From Janthinobacterium agaricidamnosum NBRC 102515 = DSM 9628 (GTDB lineage Bacteria; Pseudomonadota; Gammaproteobacteria; Burkholderiales; Burkholderiaceae_D), in the NCBI RefSeq assembly GCF_000723165.1, contig NZ_HG322949.1, positions 5,249,088 through 5,313,087 of the forward strand: DNA of 64,000 nt, given 5' to 3'. Position numbers and translations under genes: made by a program. This document shows, one piece after another, positions 1-9,777 of this stretch (positions are counted from its first letter, which is position 1; every line of letters begins with the position of its first letter). The notes under the pieces are model-generated. The model was not told the DNA's origin and searched no databases. It saw only the letters and a list, made by a program, of their open reading frames with translations.

Positions 1-736
1 GTACTTGAGGAATTCATCGGTGATTTAAACCCGCAGTCGCCCCCCCCTCTCCTCTCCATTGCAGAGCAGCGGTTAAACATCGATCCATGAGTACATGCAT
101 CCATCTCCAAGGTCCTCATGACCGCAAATATCTGACAAGAACTCCGGACTCAAGACTTCAACATTACCCAAGGCACAGCTGCAAACTAATTCAAGCGCGG
201 TGTTGCCCCAAACCTGTCGCACCATGCCCGTACCTTGCACTCAACATTGAGCTCCAAGGCCATCTTCTTTCCTCGCATCAATTGCTGTAACTAACATTCC
301 TACGGTGGCACGATCGATAAGAACTGGGACTTTTTGCATAGGATAAAACTGGCATCTCCGATCAACATTATCAATACAGCAATAAATAACGGTTCACGGC
401 CCACCAACCGTTTTGAGTCGAAAACAAGACGCACAGCGGAGAACATGCTGTCGACAAAGTCTACGCTGGCATGGCCATTGGACATCGACTCGCGCCCCCA
501 TCGGCAGCAAAGCATCGATTCAGGCCCTCCTACAATGGAAGCAACAGAGGCTGGAATTATTTGCTAAACACGTTCATCGCTACCAGTGATATGACAGATT
601 CGTCGCATTGACACATCAAACTGACAATTATTTCTTTTGGTTAAATTATCAATATATGCAATAATTTCCATACGGAAACTTTAATTAAATATTTGCATCG
701 ATATCGTCAAATGCGTAATTACCAGGGAAATAAGGC
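1..736. other. Non-coding, AT-richer region upstream of lipoprotein gene
   Basis: No convincing gene is visible here. Short open frames exist on both strands but none shows a plausible domain, signal peptide or ribosome binding site. Base composition is visibly AT-richer than the following genes, especially from about 600 to 715. A TTGACA hexamer lies at 608-613, but no well-spaced -10 hexamer follows, so a promoter for the lipoprotein gene at 737 is only a guess. The region could be the remnant of older or foreign DNA; that is inference from composition only. Confidence 0.5.
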
Positions 737-2800
737 ATGACAAACTTTTTGAAAATCGGACTTGCCAGTGCGGCAAGTATCATGTTGCTGGCCTCGTGCG
801 GCGGCGGTGGTGGCGAAAGTAGTGCCGGCGGCTCGCCGGCCGCGCCTGACCCGGTGGTGGTAGCCGGCAAGCTGAGCATCAGCGGCACGGCGGCAACCGG
901 TCTGGCGATTGCCGGCGCCAATGTCAGCGCCAAATGCCAAAGCGGCAGCGCGGCGGCAATCACCAAGGCCGACGGCAGCTACAGCTTCGTCATCGCGGAC
1001 GGCAAATTGCCCTGCCTGCTGGAGCTGGTCCAGCCGGCGGACGGCTTGACCTTGCATACGGTCGCCACTGGCAATAGCACTACGCTTAGCGCCAACATCA
1101 CGCCGCTGACCAACATGGTCGTGGCGCGCGCGGCGCGCAAGGAACCCGCGGTGCTGTTCGCGGCCTTTGACGCCGCCGCATCTGCGGCGCTGACCGGCGC
1201 CGCGCTGAAGGCGGCGCAAAGCGATGTCACGACGGTCTTGAGCGGCATGGTCGAGACTGGCTCCGTGGCCGATTTCATCGCCACGCCGCTCAAGGCCGCC
1301 ACGCCAGACCAGCCGGCCGGCGGCGATGCGCACGACAAGATCCTGGATGCGCTGGGCGCCCGCTTCAATCGTGCTCAATTAACGCAAATTGTGGCGTCGC
1401 TGAGCAACATCGCCAATCCGGCCGACATCAAACAAACCTTGCACGATATGACGGGCACGCCGCCGCTGGCCGATGCCGGCGTCGTCCAAAGCGTGCTGGT
1501 CGGCGCTACCGTCGCCCTCGATGGCAGCGGCAGTTCGGTCGACCTGAACCAGTCGCCGATTTATAGCTGGACACTGATCGCCAAACCGGCCGGCAGCAGC
1601 GCCACCTTGTCTTCGGCCAGCGCGGTGCGGCCATCGTTTACCGCCGATGTCGCCGGCACCTATATTGCCGGCCTCTCCGTCAGCGATGGCAAGATCAACA
1701 GCGGCATGGTGCCGGTCACCATCACCGCATCGACAGGCAATGCGGCGCCGGTGGCCCATGCCGGCTGGCTGCAAAATGTCGGCGCGGGCACCTTGGTCAC
1801 GCTCGACGGCAGCGCCAGTTCGGACGCCAACCATGACAAACTCAGCTATGCCTGGAGCTTGACGGCAAAACCGGCCGGCAGCACGGCGGTGTTATCGTCC
1901 ACGTCCAGCGTACAGCCTACCTTCACCGCCGATCTGGCCGGCACCTATGTCGCGTCGCTGGTCGTCAATGACGGCAAGGCCGATAGCCAGACTGCCAGCG
2001 CCACGGTCAATGTGGGCAACGCGCTCGGCAACATCATCTCCCGCGATACCGTGCTGAGCGCCGACAAATCGCCGTACTTCATCACCGACACGATACAGAT
2101 TGCCTATGGCGCCACGCTCACCGTCGGGCCGGGCGTCACGCTGCGTTCGCAGGGCTTGCCGATCTATGTGTACGGCACGCTGAAAGTGGCGGGCAATGCC
2201 AGCGCCTATGCGCGGCTGGACAATGTGCAAATCTATCAGGCTGGCGCCAGCGAAGCCCAAAGCAGTTCCATCCAGATCAGCTACGCCAGGATGAATGGCG
2301 GCAAGCTGATGCAATCGAGCGGCGGTGCGATGTATGGCAATGTCGTGCTGACCGATTCGGTGCTGAGCTCGGTCAATACCTTTGGCGAGATGTATCTGTG
2401 GTACCCGGTGAAAGACAGCTACATCGAAAGGAATATCTTCCGCAATTCCGGTGGCTTGAGTATCGGCGTGGACGCGCGTTCCGTCGCCAAAAAAGTCTAT
2501 GTCCGGAATAATGTCTTCACCAGCATATGGGGCACGGCGGTGACCAACTGGGCCAGTTATGGCGGCGAGACGACCGTAGTCTCAGGAAACTCTTTCCTCG
2601 ACCACCAGGAGGACGCCATCCTGCGCCTGCGCGGCTCGGCGAGCGCCATGACGGCCACCGGCAATTACTGGGGCACCACCGATGCCGCCGCGATCCAGGC
2701 CCGCATCGATGACAAGACCAATAATCCGGACGCGGGCGGCTTGATACCGTTCCTGCCGGCGCTGGCCCAGCCGGACCCGGCGACGCCGACGTATCCATAA
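737..2800 (+). CDS. PKD-domain, beta-helix lipoprotein
   Basis: A 687-residue predicted lipoprotein. The N-terminus has a hydrophobic signal ending in the lipobox L-A-S-C (Cys21), directly followed by a run of five glycines that would act as a flexible linker from the membrane anchor. Residues about 45-135 resemble a carboxypeptidase-regulatory-like beta sandwich. Two tandem PKD/REJ-type domains follow (about 240-330 and 335-425), sharing a W-x-L-x-A-K-P-A-G core. The C-terminal 240 residues, with repeated short strands and an N-Y-W-G-T turn motif, look like a right-handed parallel beta helix. This implies an extracytoplasmic, probably outer-membrane, polysaccharide- or surface-associated role; substrate and function are unknown. 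It stands alone, with a terminator directly downstream. The ATG at 737 gives a complete signal peptide. Confidence 0.8.
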   Translation: MTNFLKIGLASAASIMLLASCGGGGGESSAGGSPAAPDPVVVAGKLSISGTAATGLAIAGANVSAKCQSGSAAAITKADGSYSFVIADGKLPCLLELVQPADGLTLHTVATGNSTTLSANITPLTNMVVARAARKEPAVLFAAFDAAASAALTGAALKAAQSDVTTVLSGMVETGSVADFIATPLKAATPDQPAGGDAHDKILDALGARFNRAQLTQIVASLSNIANPADIKQTLHDMTGTPPLADAGVVQSVLVGATVALDGSGSSVDLNQSPIYSWTLIAKPAGSSATLSSASAVRPSFTADVAGTYIAGLSVSDGKINSGMVPVTITASTGNAAPVAHAGWLQNVGAGTLVTLDGSASSDANHDKLSYAWSLTAKPAGSTAVLSSTSSVQPTFTADLAGTYVASLVVNDGKADSQTASATVNVGNALGNIISRDTVLSADKSPYFITDTIQIAYGATLTVGPGVTLRSQGLPIYVYGTLKVAGNASAYARLDNVQIYQAGASEAQSSSIQISYARMNGGKLMQSSGGAMYGNVVLTDSVLSSVNTFGEMYLWYPVKDSYIERNIFRNSGGLSIGVDARSVAKKVYVRNNVFTSIWGTAVTNWASYGGETTVVSGNSFLDHQEDAILRLRGSASAMTATGNYWGTTDAAAIQARIDDKTNNPDAGGLIPFLPALAQPDPATPTYP

Positions 2801-2810
2801 CGCACGGACA

Positions 2811-2839
2811 ATAAAACCCGCCATGGCGGGTTTTATTTT
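2811..2839. terminator. Bidirectional rho-independent terminator
   Basis: A-run, then a stem of AAACCCGCC and GGCGGGTTT around AT, then a T-rich tract. It lies between the convergent lipoprotein gene (stop 2800) and ychF (stop 2866), and A/T runs on both sides suit termination in both directions. Confidence 0.85.
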
Positions 2840-2865
2840 GCCCGGCAATGACTGCCGCTGCGCTG

Positions 2866-3957
2866 TTAGACGTTGAACAGGAAGTTCAGCACGTCGCCAT
2901 CCTTGACCACGTATTCCTTGCCCTCGGCGCGCATCTTGCCCGCTTCCTTGGCGCCGGATTCCCCCTTGTAGGCGATGTAGTCGTCGTAGGCAATGGTTTG
3001 CGCGCGGATGAAGCCGCGTTCGAAGTCGGTGTGGATCACGCCGGCCGCCTGCGGCGCGGTGTCGCCGATGTGGATGGTCCAGGCGCGGACTTCCTTGACG
3101 CCGGCGGTGAAGTAGGTTTGCAGGCCCAGCAGCTTGTAAGCGGCGCGGATCAGGCGGTCCAGGCCCGGCTCTTCCATGCCCATGTCGGCCAGGAACGCGC
3201 CCTTGTCGGCGTCGTCCAGGTCGGCGATTTCCGATTCGATCGATGCGCAGATCGCCACGATCGGCGCGTTTTGCGACTTCGCGTAGGCGGTCAGCTGGTC
3301 CAGCAGCGGGTTATTGGTGAAACCGCTGTCCGACACGTTGGCGACGTACATCGCCGGCTTGGCGGTGATCAGGCACAGCGGCTTGATCAGCAGCATTTCT
3401 TCGGCGTCCAGGCCCAGCGCGCGCACCGGCTTGGCGTCGTTCAGGTGCGGCATGATGCGTTCCAGCAAGGTCACCAGTTTCAGCGCATCCTTGTCGCCGG
3501 AACGGGCTTTCTTGTTTTCGCGGTGAATCGCCTTTTCCACGGTGCCCATGTCGGCCAGCGCCAACTCGGTCTGGATCACTTCGATATCGTCCAGCGGATT
3601 GATCTTGCCGGCCACGTGGATCACGTTGTCGTCCTCGAAGCAGCGCACCACGTTGACGATGGCGTCGGTTTCGCGGATGTGCGACAGGAACTGGTTGCCC
3701 AGGCCCTCGCCTTTCGAGGCGCCCGCCACCAGGCCGGCGATGTCGACGAATTCGACGATGGCGTTGACCAGCCGCTCGGGCTTGACGATATCGGCCAGCG
3801 CCGCCATGCGCGGATCCGGCACTTCGACCACGCCGACGTTCGGCTCGATGGTGCAGAACGGATAGTTCTCGGCCGGGATGCCGGCCTTGGTCAGCGCGTT
3901 GAAGAGGGTGGACTTGCCGACGTTAGGCAAGCCGACGATGCCGCATTGGAGACTCAT
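2866..3957 (-). CDS. ychF: Redox-regulated OBG-family ATPase YchF
   Basis: 363 residues, the exact usual length of the E. coli protein. It is a translation-factor-class P-loop nucleotidase of the Obg family that prefers ATP and binds the 70S ribosome. The N-terminus [19 protein letters not shown] carries the Walker A motif. Other visible features are a [12 protein letters not shown] switch region, D-I-A-G-L (G3), and a C-terminal TGS domain (from about 275) ending in the conserved Y-V-V-K-D-G-D-V stretch. The start at 3957 was chosen because the family begins MSLQ; the frame extends 14 codons further without a better ribosome site. It is commonly linked to pth, as here, although a plus-strand gene now separates them. 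Confidence 0.97.
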   Translation of the reverse strand: MSLQCGIVGLPNVGKSTLFNALTKAGIPAENYPFCTIEPNVGVVEVPDPRMAALADIVKPERLVNAIVEFVDIAGLVAGASKGEGLGNQFLSHIRETDAIVNVVRCFEDDNVIHVAGKINPLDDIEVIQTELALADMGTVEKAIHRENKKARSGDKDALKLVTLLERIMPHLNDAKPVRALGLDAEEMLLIKPLCLITAKPAMYVANVSDSGFTNNPLLDQLTAYAKSQNAPIVAICASIESEIADLDDADKGAFLADMGMEEPGLDRLIRAAYKLLGLQTYFTAGVKEVRAWTIHIGDTAPQAAGVIHTDFERGFIRAQTIAYDDYIAYKGESGAKEAGKMRAEGKEYVVKDGDVLNFLFNV

Positions 3958-4288
3958 GGAAAGACTTTCTAATTCAATTAACAAAGGCGTCCGCATCAAG
4001 GGCGGACAGGCGGGGCCAGGCTGTGCAACGGGGCCGGCTGGGCATACTGGGACGCTCCCTGCTGAGATAGCTTCTTAGGCCGCCGGATTCCCCAACCCCG
4101 CCATTGTACCCCCGCTCAGCCCCGAATATCGCAAAAACCAACTTTTTCAATGGCTTGGAGCACAGTTTGCCACAGGATTTTCAAAGATTTTTTGAAACAG
4201 AATCGGCGGCGCACGGGTTTTTCGCTACTGGCCACGCTGTTACACTTTCGGCATCTCCGCAGCGTTTTCGCCTTCAAGGACAGCATTC
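3958..4288. other. Divergent intergenic region ychF / D-cysteine desulfhydrase
   Basis: A 331-bp gap between two divergent starts. It must hold both promoters, but I see no convincing -35/-10 pairs, operators, hairpins or small genes in it. Confidence 0.4.
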
Positions 4289-5317
4289 ATGACGACTCTC
4301 CCACTCTCCGGCCTCGACCGTTTCCCACGCCTGCCCCTGCTGGACGGCCCGACGCCGATCCAGCGCCTGGGCCGGCTTGAAGCCCGCCTTGGCGATGCGC
4401 TGCGCGGCGTGCGCCTGTACGTCAAGCGCGACGACCATATCGCGCTGGGCGGCGGCGGCAACAAGTTGCGCAAGCTGGAATTCCTGCTCGGCCAGGCCGT
4501 CACCGACGGCGCCGACACCATCATCACCATGGGCGGCTTGCAGTCCAACCATGCGCGGCTGACCGCCGCCGCCTGCGCGCGGGCCGGCCTGGCCTGCGAA
4601 TTAGTGCTGCCGCGCCTGGTGCCGCGCGACGATGCCGACTATGAACACAGCGGGAATGTGTTGCTGGACCGCTTGTTCGGCGCCACCGTGCACGCGCTGC
4701 CCGGCACGGTCAGCGCGCTGGAATGGGCCGAACGGCGGGCGCTGGAATTGCGCGCCCAGGGCCGGTCCGTGGCGGTCTTGCCGACCGGCGGCTCGACGCC
4801 GCTGGGCAGCCTCGGCTACGTCGCGTGCGCGCAAGAAATCGTGACGCAAGCGCGGCAAATGGACGTCGAGTTTGCACAGATTGCGCTGGCCAACGGCAGC
4901 AGCGGCACCCACGCCGGACTGGCCGCCGGACTGGCGGCGCTGGGCTTGCCGGCATCGCTGGTGCGTTCGTACGCGGTGCTGATCGACGGCGAGACCACCC
5001 AGCGCAAGACGAGCGAGCTGGCGCGCACCGCGCTGGCCCTGCTCGATGGCGCTAACACCATCGCGGAGACCGACATCGATGTCGACGGCAGCCAGCGCGG
5101 CCCCTATTATGGCGCGCCGACCGAGGCCATGATCGCCGCGGTGCGCGCGCTGGCCGGCAGCGAAGGTTTATTGCTGGACCCGGTCTACTCGGGCAAGGCG
5201 TTCGCCGGCTTGCTGGCCGATATCAAAAACGGACGCTACCAGCCGGGCCAGAACGTGCTGTTCGTCATGACAGGCGGTGCGCCCGGTCTGTATGCCTACC
5301 GAAGCATCTTCGAATAA
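4289..5317 (+). CDS. dcyD: D-cysteine desulfhydrase / ACC deaminase family PLP enzyme
   Basis: 342 residues, a fold-type II pyridoxal-phosphate enzyme. D-cysteine desulfhydrases cleave D-cysteine to pyruvate, H2S and ammonia; relatives deaminate 1-aminocyclopropane-1-carboxylate. The cofactor lysine lies in GGGGNKLRKLE (Lys59), the substrate loop is G-G-L-Q-S-N-H (about 82-88), and a phosphate-binding glycine loop is T-G-G-S-T-P-L-G (about 164-171). Family membership is clear; the D-cysteine assignment over ACC deaminase is by similarity of these motifs and is less sure. The gene is on the opposite strand to its housekeeping neighbours, and its stop lies only 2 bp from the pth stop, suggesting an insertion into the pth-ychF interval. 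Confidence 0.85.
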   Translation: MTTLPLSGLDRFPRLPLLDGPTPIQRLGRLEARLGDALRGVRLYVKRDDHIALGGGGNKLRKLEFLLGQAVTDGADTIITMGGLQSNHARLTAAACARAGLACELVLPRLVPRDDADYEHSGNVLLDRLFGATVHALPGTVSALEWAERRALELRAQGRSVAVLPTGGSTPLGSLGYVACAQEIVTQARQMDVEFAQIALANGSSGTHAGLAAGLAALGLPASLVRSYAVLIDGETTQRKTSELARTALALLDGANTIAETDIDVDGSQRGPYYGAPTEAMIAAVRALAGSEGLLLDPVYSGKAFAGLLADIKNGRYQPGQNVLFVMTGGAPGLYAYRSIFE

Positions 5318-5319
5318 AT

Positions 5320-5904
5320 TTACACGGTATGCAATTGCATCGTGGCGGCGTCGAACTTGCCTTCGCACACCATGGTGATGATGCGCAAACTCTTGTCGAT
5401 CGCTTCATCGATCAGGGTTTGCTCTTCCTTGCGCGGCCGGTGCAGCACAAAATCGGCCACCGCCTGCTGCAATCCCAGCGTGCGCGGATGGCCGATACCG
5501 AGCCGCAAGCGCCAGTAATCCTGGGTGCCCAGTGCGGCGGTAATATCCTTCAAGCCATTGTGGCCGCCGGATGAGCCGCCCTTCTTCATCTTCACCAGGC
5601 CGGGCGCGATGTCGAGCTCGTCGTGCACCACCAGCACTTCATCCGGATTGATCTTGTAAAAACGGGCCAGCGCGCCGACCGATTGCCCGGAGCGGTTCAT
5701 GAAAGTCAGCGGTTCCAGCAGCCAGACGTCGTGGCCGGCGAGCGCCGTTTTTGCCACCATGGCGTTAAAGCGCGATTCGCGCTGCAGGCGCACGCCGGGC
5801 AAGCTGTTGGCAAGATTGTCCACCAGCCAGAAGCCGGCATTGTGGCGGGTTTGTTCGTATTCGGGGCCGGGGTTGCCGAGGCCGACGATCAGGCGAATAG
5901 GCAT
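5320..5904 (-). CDS. pth: Peptidyl-tRNA hydrolase
   Basis: 194 residues, cytosolic. It releases tRNA from prematurely dropped peptidyl-tRNA. The family signature is intact: L-I-V-G-L-G-N-P-G at the N-terminus, catalytic His21 in T-R-H-N-A-G, Asn70 in T-F-M-N-R-S-G, Asp95 in H-D-E-L-D and Asn116 in G-G-H-N-G-L. It lies downstream of rplY on the same strand, a typical betaproteobacterial order, but a terminator hairpin separates the two. It converges with the desulfhydrase-like gene with almost no spacing. Confidence 0.97.
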   Translation of the reverse strand: MPIRLIVGLGNPGPEYEQTRHNAGFWLVDNLANSLPGVRLQRESRFNAMVAKTALAGHDVWLLEPLTFMNRSGQSVGALARFYKINPDEVLVVHDELDIAPGLVKMKKGGSSGGHNGLKDITAALGTQDYWRLRLGIGHPRTLGLQQAVADFVLHRPRKEEQTLIDEAIDKSLRIITMVCEGKFDAATMQLHTV

Positions 5905-5949
5905 GGCGTTCTGACAAAAGGAAAAAAACGATTATCACGGAAAAGCGGG

Positions 5950-5981
5950 CAATAAAAAACCCGCCAGGCGGGTTTTTTATT
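5950..5981 (-). terminator. Rho-independent terminator after rplY
   Basis: An A-run, stem CCCGCC/GGCGGG with a short loop, then a T-run, located between the rplY stop and the pth start. On the minus strand it reads as a classical intrinsic terminator, so pth probably receives only read-through or has its own promoter. The A/T flanks are symmetric, so activity on the other strand is possible. Confidence 0.8.
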
Positions 5982-6030
5982 GATTGGCGCCATGCTGCCG
6001 ATGCCGGCAAGACAGCGCCTGTCGCAAGAA

Positions 6031-6654
6031 TTACTTCTTGCCTTTAGCAGCAGGAGCAGCAGCTTCAGCGGCTGGAGCGGCGTCAGCCGAAACGTGGCCT
6101 GGCGGTACCAGAGCGGTTGCAACGGTTGGGTTTGCAGCCAGGGCAACAGCGGTAACGCCTTCCGGCAAGACCACGTCAGCCAGGTGCAGCGAGTGACCGA
6201 CGTCGATGTTCGACAGGTCGACGGTGATGAATTCCGGCAGTTTGCCTGGCAGGCACGATACTTCGATTTCGTTCAACACGTGGCTGATGGTCGCAGCGTG
6301 CAGTTTGACGGCTGGCGAAACGTCAGCGTTGGCAAAGTGCAGAGCGACTTTCATGTGGATCGGTTGATTGGCATCGATGCGCTGGAAGTCAGCGTGCAGG
6401 ACCAATTGTTTGTACGCGTGGACTTGGAAGTCGCGCAGCAGAACTTGTTGGGAAACGCCATCGATTTCCAGATCCAGGATCGACGAGTGGAACACTTCTT
6501 TTTTCAGCGCGTGGTACAGCGCGTTGTGATCCAGGGAAATGGTGACAGGGGCTTCAGCGCCGCCGTACACGATACCAGGGGTTTGGCCGGAAGTGCGCAG
6601 GCGGCGGCTCGCTCCGGAACCTTGCAATTCGCGTTTGAATGCGATAACTTTCAT
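6031..6654 (-). CDS. rplY: 50S ribosomal protein L25 (CTC/TL5 form)
   Basis: 207 residues, the long general-stress type of bL25: an N-terminal 5S-rRNA-binding domain ([10 protein letters not shown]..., to about 95) and a second beta domain, ending in a lysine/alanine-rich tail (A-A-P-A-A-K-G-K-K). It stabilises the central protuberance of the 50S subunit. The start at 6654 has a GGAG ribosome site (CTTGGAG) and matches the family N-terminus; the seven codons further upstream are not needed. It follows prs in the usual order. Confidence 0.96.
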   Translation of the reverse strand: MKVIAFKRELQGSGASRRLRTSGQTPGIVYGGAEAPVTISLDHNALYHALKKEVFHSSILDLEIDGVSQQVLLRDFQVHAYKQLVLHADFQRIDANQPIHMKVALHFANADVSPAVKLHAATISHVLNEIEVSCLPGKLPEFITVDLSNIDVGHSLHLADVVLPEGVTAVALAANPTVATALVPPGHVSADAAPAAEAAAPAAKGKK

Positions 6655-6922
6655 GTGATACTCCAAGAAGAACAAGGCTCGCGCCTTGCGTTATGAAAAC
6701 CCCCGCGACCAGGGATTTTCGGAAATTGAACGCGGAAATCGCGCCCAAGAATAAAAACATAACGGCGCAAGCGGCAAATTTGCCGGCCGCGCCGCAGAAT
6801 ACTGCTCGTGACTTATCGTTTAAAAACCGTAGCGAGCGGATGGGAGTTGCGGCTGAGAAGCGGAGCTGTGCGACTGCACAGTGAGCATCGCAGGCCGCAA
6901 ATCGCGACGCGCAGCAGGTTTT

Positions 6923-7873
6923 TTAGTCGATAAACAGGGAGATGACGGAATCTCCCTTGATAATGCGTTTGAACGTCTCTGCCAGCAACGGCGCGCACGT
7001 CAATTGACGAATCTTGCCGCAAGCCAAAGCAGCTTCCGACAGTGGAATCGTGTCGGTGACCACCAGTTCATCCAGCGGCGAGGCCGAGATGCGGTCGATC
7101 GCCGGGCCGGACAAGACTGCGTGCGTGCAATACGCGACCACTTTCTTGGCGCCGCGCTCTTTCAGCACTTCAGCCGCTTTAGTCAGCGTGCCGGCGGTGT
7201 CGACCATGTCATCCATGATCACGCAATTGCGGCCTTCGACTTCACCGATGATGTTCATCACTTCGGAAACGTTGGCTTTCGGACGGCGCTTGTCGATGAT
7301 GGCCAGGTCGCAGCCGAGGCGTTTCGCCAGGGCGCGCGCGCGCACCACGCCGCCGACGTCCGGCGATACTACCAGCAAATCCTGGTAGTTTTTCTTTTGC
7401 AAGTCACCCAGCAAGATCGGCGATGCATAGATGTTATCGACTGGAATATCGAAGAAACCCTGGATCTGGTCGGCGTGCAAGTCCATGATCAGGACCCGTT
7501 CGACGCCGGCTTTTTCCAGCATATTGGCGACCACCTTGGCCGAGATCGCGACGCGCGCGGAACGCGGACGACGGTCTTGGCGGGCGTAGCCGAAATAAGG
7601 AATCGCTGCCGTGATGCGGCCGGCGGAAGCGCGTTTCAAGGCATCGACCATCAGCATGATTTCCATCAAGCTGTCATTGGTCGGAGCGCAGGTGGATTGC
7701 AAAACAAAAACATCCTTGCCGCGAACGTTTTCGTTAATCTCGACCATTACTTCGCCGTCAGAAAATTTCGAAACGTTTGCTTTGCCGAGGGGGATGCCGA
7801 GATTTTTTGCGACCCCTTCTGCCAACGCTGGATTCGCGTTGCCGGTAAAAACCATCAGGTTTTCGTAAGCCAT
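6923..7873 (-). CDS. prs: Ribose-phosphate pyrophosphokinase (PRPP synthetase)
   Basis: 316 residues, the standard length. It makes phosphoribosyl pyrophosphate from ribose 5-phosphate and ATP, feeding purine, pyrimidine, histidine, tryptophan and NAD synthesis. Visible motifs are the catalytic flexible loop Y-A-R-Q-D-R-R-P-R, the D-L-H-A-D-Q metal/ATP segment, and the PRPP-binding [12 protein letters not shown] loop. It sits just after tRNA-Gln and ispE, the conserved order in beta- and gammaproteobacteria. Confidence 0.98.
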   Translation of the reverse strand: MAYENLMVFTGNANPALAEGVAKNLGIPLGKANVSKFSDGEVMVEINENVRGKDVFVLQSTCAPTNDSLMEIMLMVDALKRASAGRITAAIPYFGYARQDRRPRSARVAISAKVVANMLEKAGVERVLIMDLHADQIQGFFDIPVDNIYASPILLGDLQKKNYQDLLVVSPDVGGVVRARALAKRLGCDLAIIDKRRPKANVSEVMNIIGEVEGRNCVIMDDMVDTAGTLTKAAEVLKERGAKKVVAYCTHAVLSGPAIDRISASPLDELVVTDTIPLSEAALACGKIRQLTCAPLLAETFKRIIKGDSVISLFID

Positions 7874-8047
7874 TGGAGTCCCAAGAGGTAATCGTTGTGA
7901 AGTCTTGAAAAGTCATCGAGCCGAACAAAAGTCCGGCCCAACGCTGTAGTTTGTACTGATACTGTGCTTAGAATGATTCGCGTAGCGAATTATCTGCTTT
8001 CCCGGCCCGGACGCTGACTTCGCATCGACAGTACCGGCGAAAATGAA

Positions 8048-8124
8048 TGGCAGGGGAAGAAGGATTCGAACCTTCGCATGCTGGAATCAAAATCCAGTGC
8101 CTTAACCAGCTTGGCGATTCCCCT
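8048..8124 (-). tRNA. tRNA-Gln (anticodon TTG)
   Basis: A 77-nt cloverleaf including an encoded CCA end. The acceptor arms AGGGGAA/TTCCCCT pair, the anticodon stem CTGGA/TCCAG encloses loop TTTTGAT with anticodon TTG, and the T-arm GAAGG-TTCGAAT-CCTTC is canonical. Its position between ispE and prs is the usual one in this group of bacteria. Confidence 0.97.
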
Positions 8125-8214
8125 ACGCAACTGACTGCTTGCCGTCACATTGGCCAGTATTCTACCGGCAATTTCACGTTAAGCCAAATCTTTTTTGATA
8201 CTTTTTACTGCGCT

Positions 8215-9099
8215 CTACAACATCGCAAACATCGGATGCCTGTTCAGCGCTTTTGCCTTCCAGCCGATCCAGACAGGTGGCACATTACTGAGCACCGCAT
8301 CCGCTTCCGACTCGCTGGAAAACGCGCAAAACACACAAGCACCGGAGCCAGTCATCCTGGCCTTGCCGTAACGCCCTAGCCATTCCAGCGCCTGTGCTAC
8401 CTGCGGGAATAAGCGGCTTGCCACTTGTTGTAAATCGTTTTGTCCAAACCCGCTTGCATCATTATCTTTTGCGAGGTGCCTGGAAAAGTCCGCTATTGTG
8501 ACGAGTTTCGTATCGCGTGTCAAATCTTCTGCGCAAAAAATTGCGGCGGTCGGTACTTGCACCCCGGGTTCGAGCACCACATACCAGCACTCCGGCGTGT
8601 TTACGGCTTGCATTTGCTCGCCGACGCCTTCGGCGAACGCACTTTGGCCAAAGATGAAGAACGGGATATCGGCGCCCAGCGGCAAGCCCAGCGCCATCAA
8701 TTCCCCGCGGCTCAGGCCGGCCTGCCACAAGGTATTGAGCGCCATCAGCGCGGTGGCGGCGTCGGACGAACCGCCGCCCAGCCCGCCGCCCATCGGCAAG
8801 CGCTTGTCGATGGCGATATCGACGCCGGCCGGCAGCGCGCCGCTACGGCGCCGCACCTCGGCCTGCAACAGCCGGGCCGCGCGGATGATCAAGTCCTGCT
8901 CTTGCGGCACGCCGGGAAGGTCGTTGACGCGATGGATTTGATCGTCGCTGCGCAAGGTGAAGTGCAGCGTGTCGCCGTGGTCGATCAGCTGGAACACGGT
9001 TTGCAGCAAATGATAGCCATCGGCGCGCCGGCCGTTGATGTGCAGGAACAGGTTCAGTTTGGCCGGGGCCGGGCAATTTTCAAGTCTGGAGAGTGTCAT
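8215..9099 (-). CDS. ispE: 4-diphosphocytidyl-2-C-methyl-D-erythritol kinase
   Basis: 294 residues, GHMP kinase family. It phosphorylates CDP-methylerythritol in the MEP isoprenoid pathway. Seen: catalytic lysine in [10 protein letters not shown] (Lys14), the ATP-binding glycine loop [15 protein letters not shown] (about 101-115), and the catalytic aspartate in G-A-D-I-P-F-F (about 144). It lies 26 bp downstream of lolB, almost certainly in one transcript, followed by tRNA-Gln and prs. Confidence 0.97.
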   Translation of the reverse strand: MTLSRLENCPAPAKLNLFLHINGRRADGYHLLQTVFQLIDHGDTLHFTLRSDDQIHRVNDLPGVPQEQDLIIRAARLLQAEVRRRSGALPAGVDIAIDKRLPMGGGLGGGSSDAATALMALNTLWQAGLSRGELMALGLPLGADIPFFIFGQSAFAEGVGEQMQAVNTPECWYVVLEPGVQVPTAAIFCAEDLTRDTKLVTIADFSRHLAKDNDASGFGQNDLQQVASRLFPQVAQALEWLGRYGKARMTGSGACVFCAFSSESEADAVLSNVPPVWIGWKAKALNRHPMFAML

Positions 9100-9125
9100 G
9101 CGTTATTGGCGAGGCGTGAAGCGGG

Positions 9126-9716
9126 TTATTGGTCGAGCACGATGCGGATCGCCACCTGTCCCGCTGCGACGGTGGCGCTGCGTTCGGCGTCGATGCGCCT
9201 GGGCCGGGAATAAGCGCCGTCGCCATCTTGCCATGACACATAATGCAGGCGCCAGCCGTCGCGCGTGGTGACGCTGTCATTCAGGGGCGAGGCGACGAAG
9301 CGCTTGCCGTCGGCGTCTTGCGCATACCCTTGCAGCCAGTCGCGCAAGCCCGACACCGGCAGCGACCAGCCCAGCGCCTGCGCGCTCAGCGTATCGATGT
9401 CGGCGGCGCTGCGCGGCGCCTTGCCGGCCTGTGTCAGCGTCGCCTGCCCCGGTATCACGCTGATGCTGGCGATGGTCTGGCCCAGCGGCGAATCGAGGCT
9501 GACATCGGTGCGCGCACCGCTCTGGCGCCAATTGAACTTGCCGGTCAGCGATTCGCCCTTGCCATCGCGCTCGTAATTGACCGACAGGCGGCCAGACAAT
9601 TCAACGGCGTCGCTATACGGCGCGGCCGGCGTGGACGAGCGCGGCGCGCTGGTGGTGGCGCAAGCGCTCAGCAAGGCGCACAGGACGCTCACGGTGACGA
9701 AGTTGTTCAGGGTCAT
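9126..9716 (-). CDS. lolB: Outer-membrane lipoprotein receptor LolB
   Basis: 196 residues. It receives lipoproteins from periplasmic LolA and inserts them into the outer membrane. A short signal peptide ends in lipobox L-L-S-A-C (Cys19). The body has the LolB-type pattern, including an N-terminal beta stretch G-R-L-S-V-N-Y-E and W-R-Q-S-G, and a C-terminal V-R-I-V-L-D. It is encoded between a TPR protein and ispE, as in most betaproteobacteria, which supports the call despite modest sequence conservation. Confidence 0.93.
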   Translation of the reverse strand: MTLNNFVTVSVLCALLSACATTSAPRSSTPAAPYSDAVELSGRLSVNYERDGKGESLTGKFNWRQSGARTDVSLDSPLGQTIASISVIPGQATLTQAGKAPRSAADIDTLSAQALGWSLPVSGLRDWLQGYAQDADGKRFVASPLNDSVTTRDGWRLHYVSWQDGDGAYSRPRRIDAERSATVAAGQVAIRIVLDQ

Positions 9717-9777
9717 CGGTTTTCTTAAGGAGCCTGGTTAGGTGAGTGGGCCAGAGTGTCGGCAATTGCCGCGCAGC

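Noticed and set aside
87..567. Short open frames on both strands in the first 600 bp
   Set aside because: No ribosome sites, domains or signal peptides; composition is non-coding.
6773..6784. GGCAAATTTGCC palindrome upstream of rplY
   Set aside because: Short palindrome without a loop, T-run or repeat partner; could be chance.
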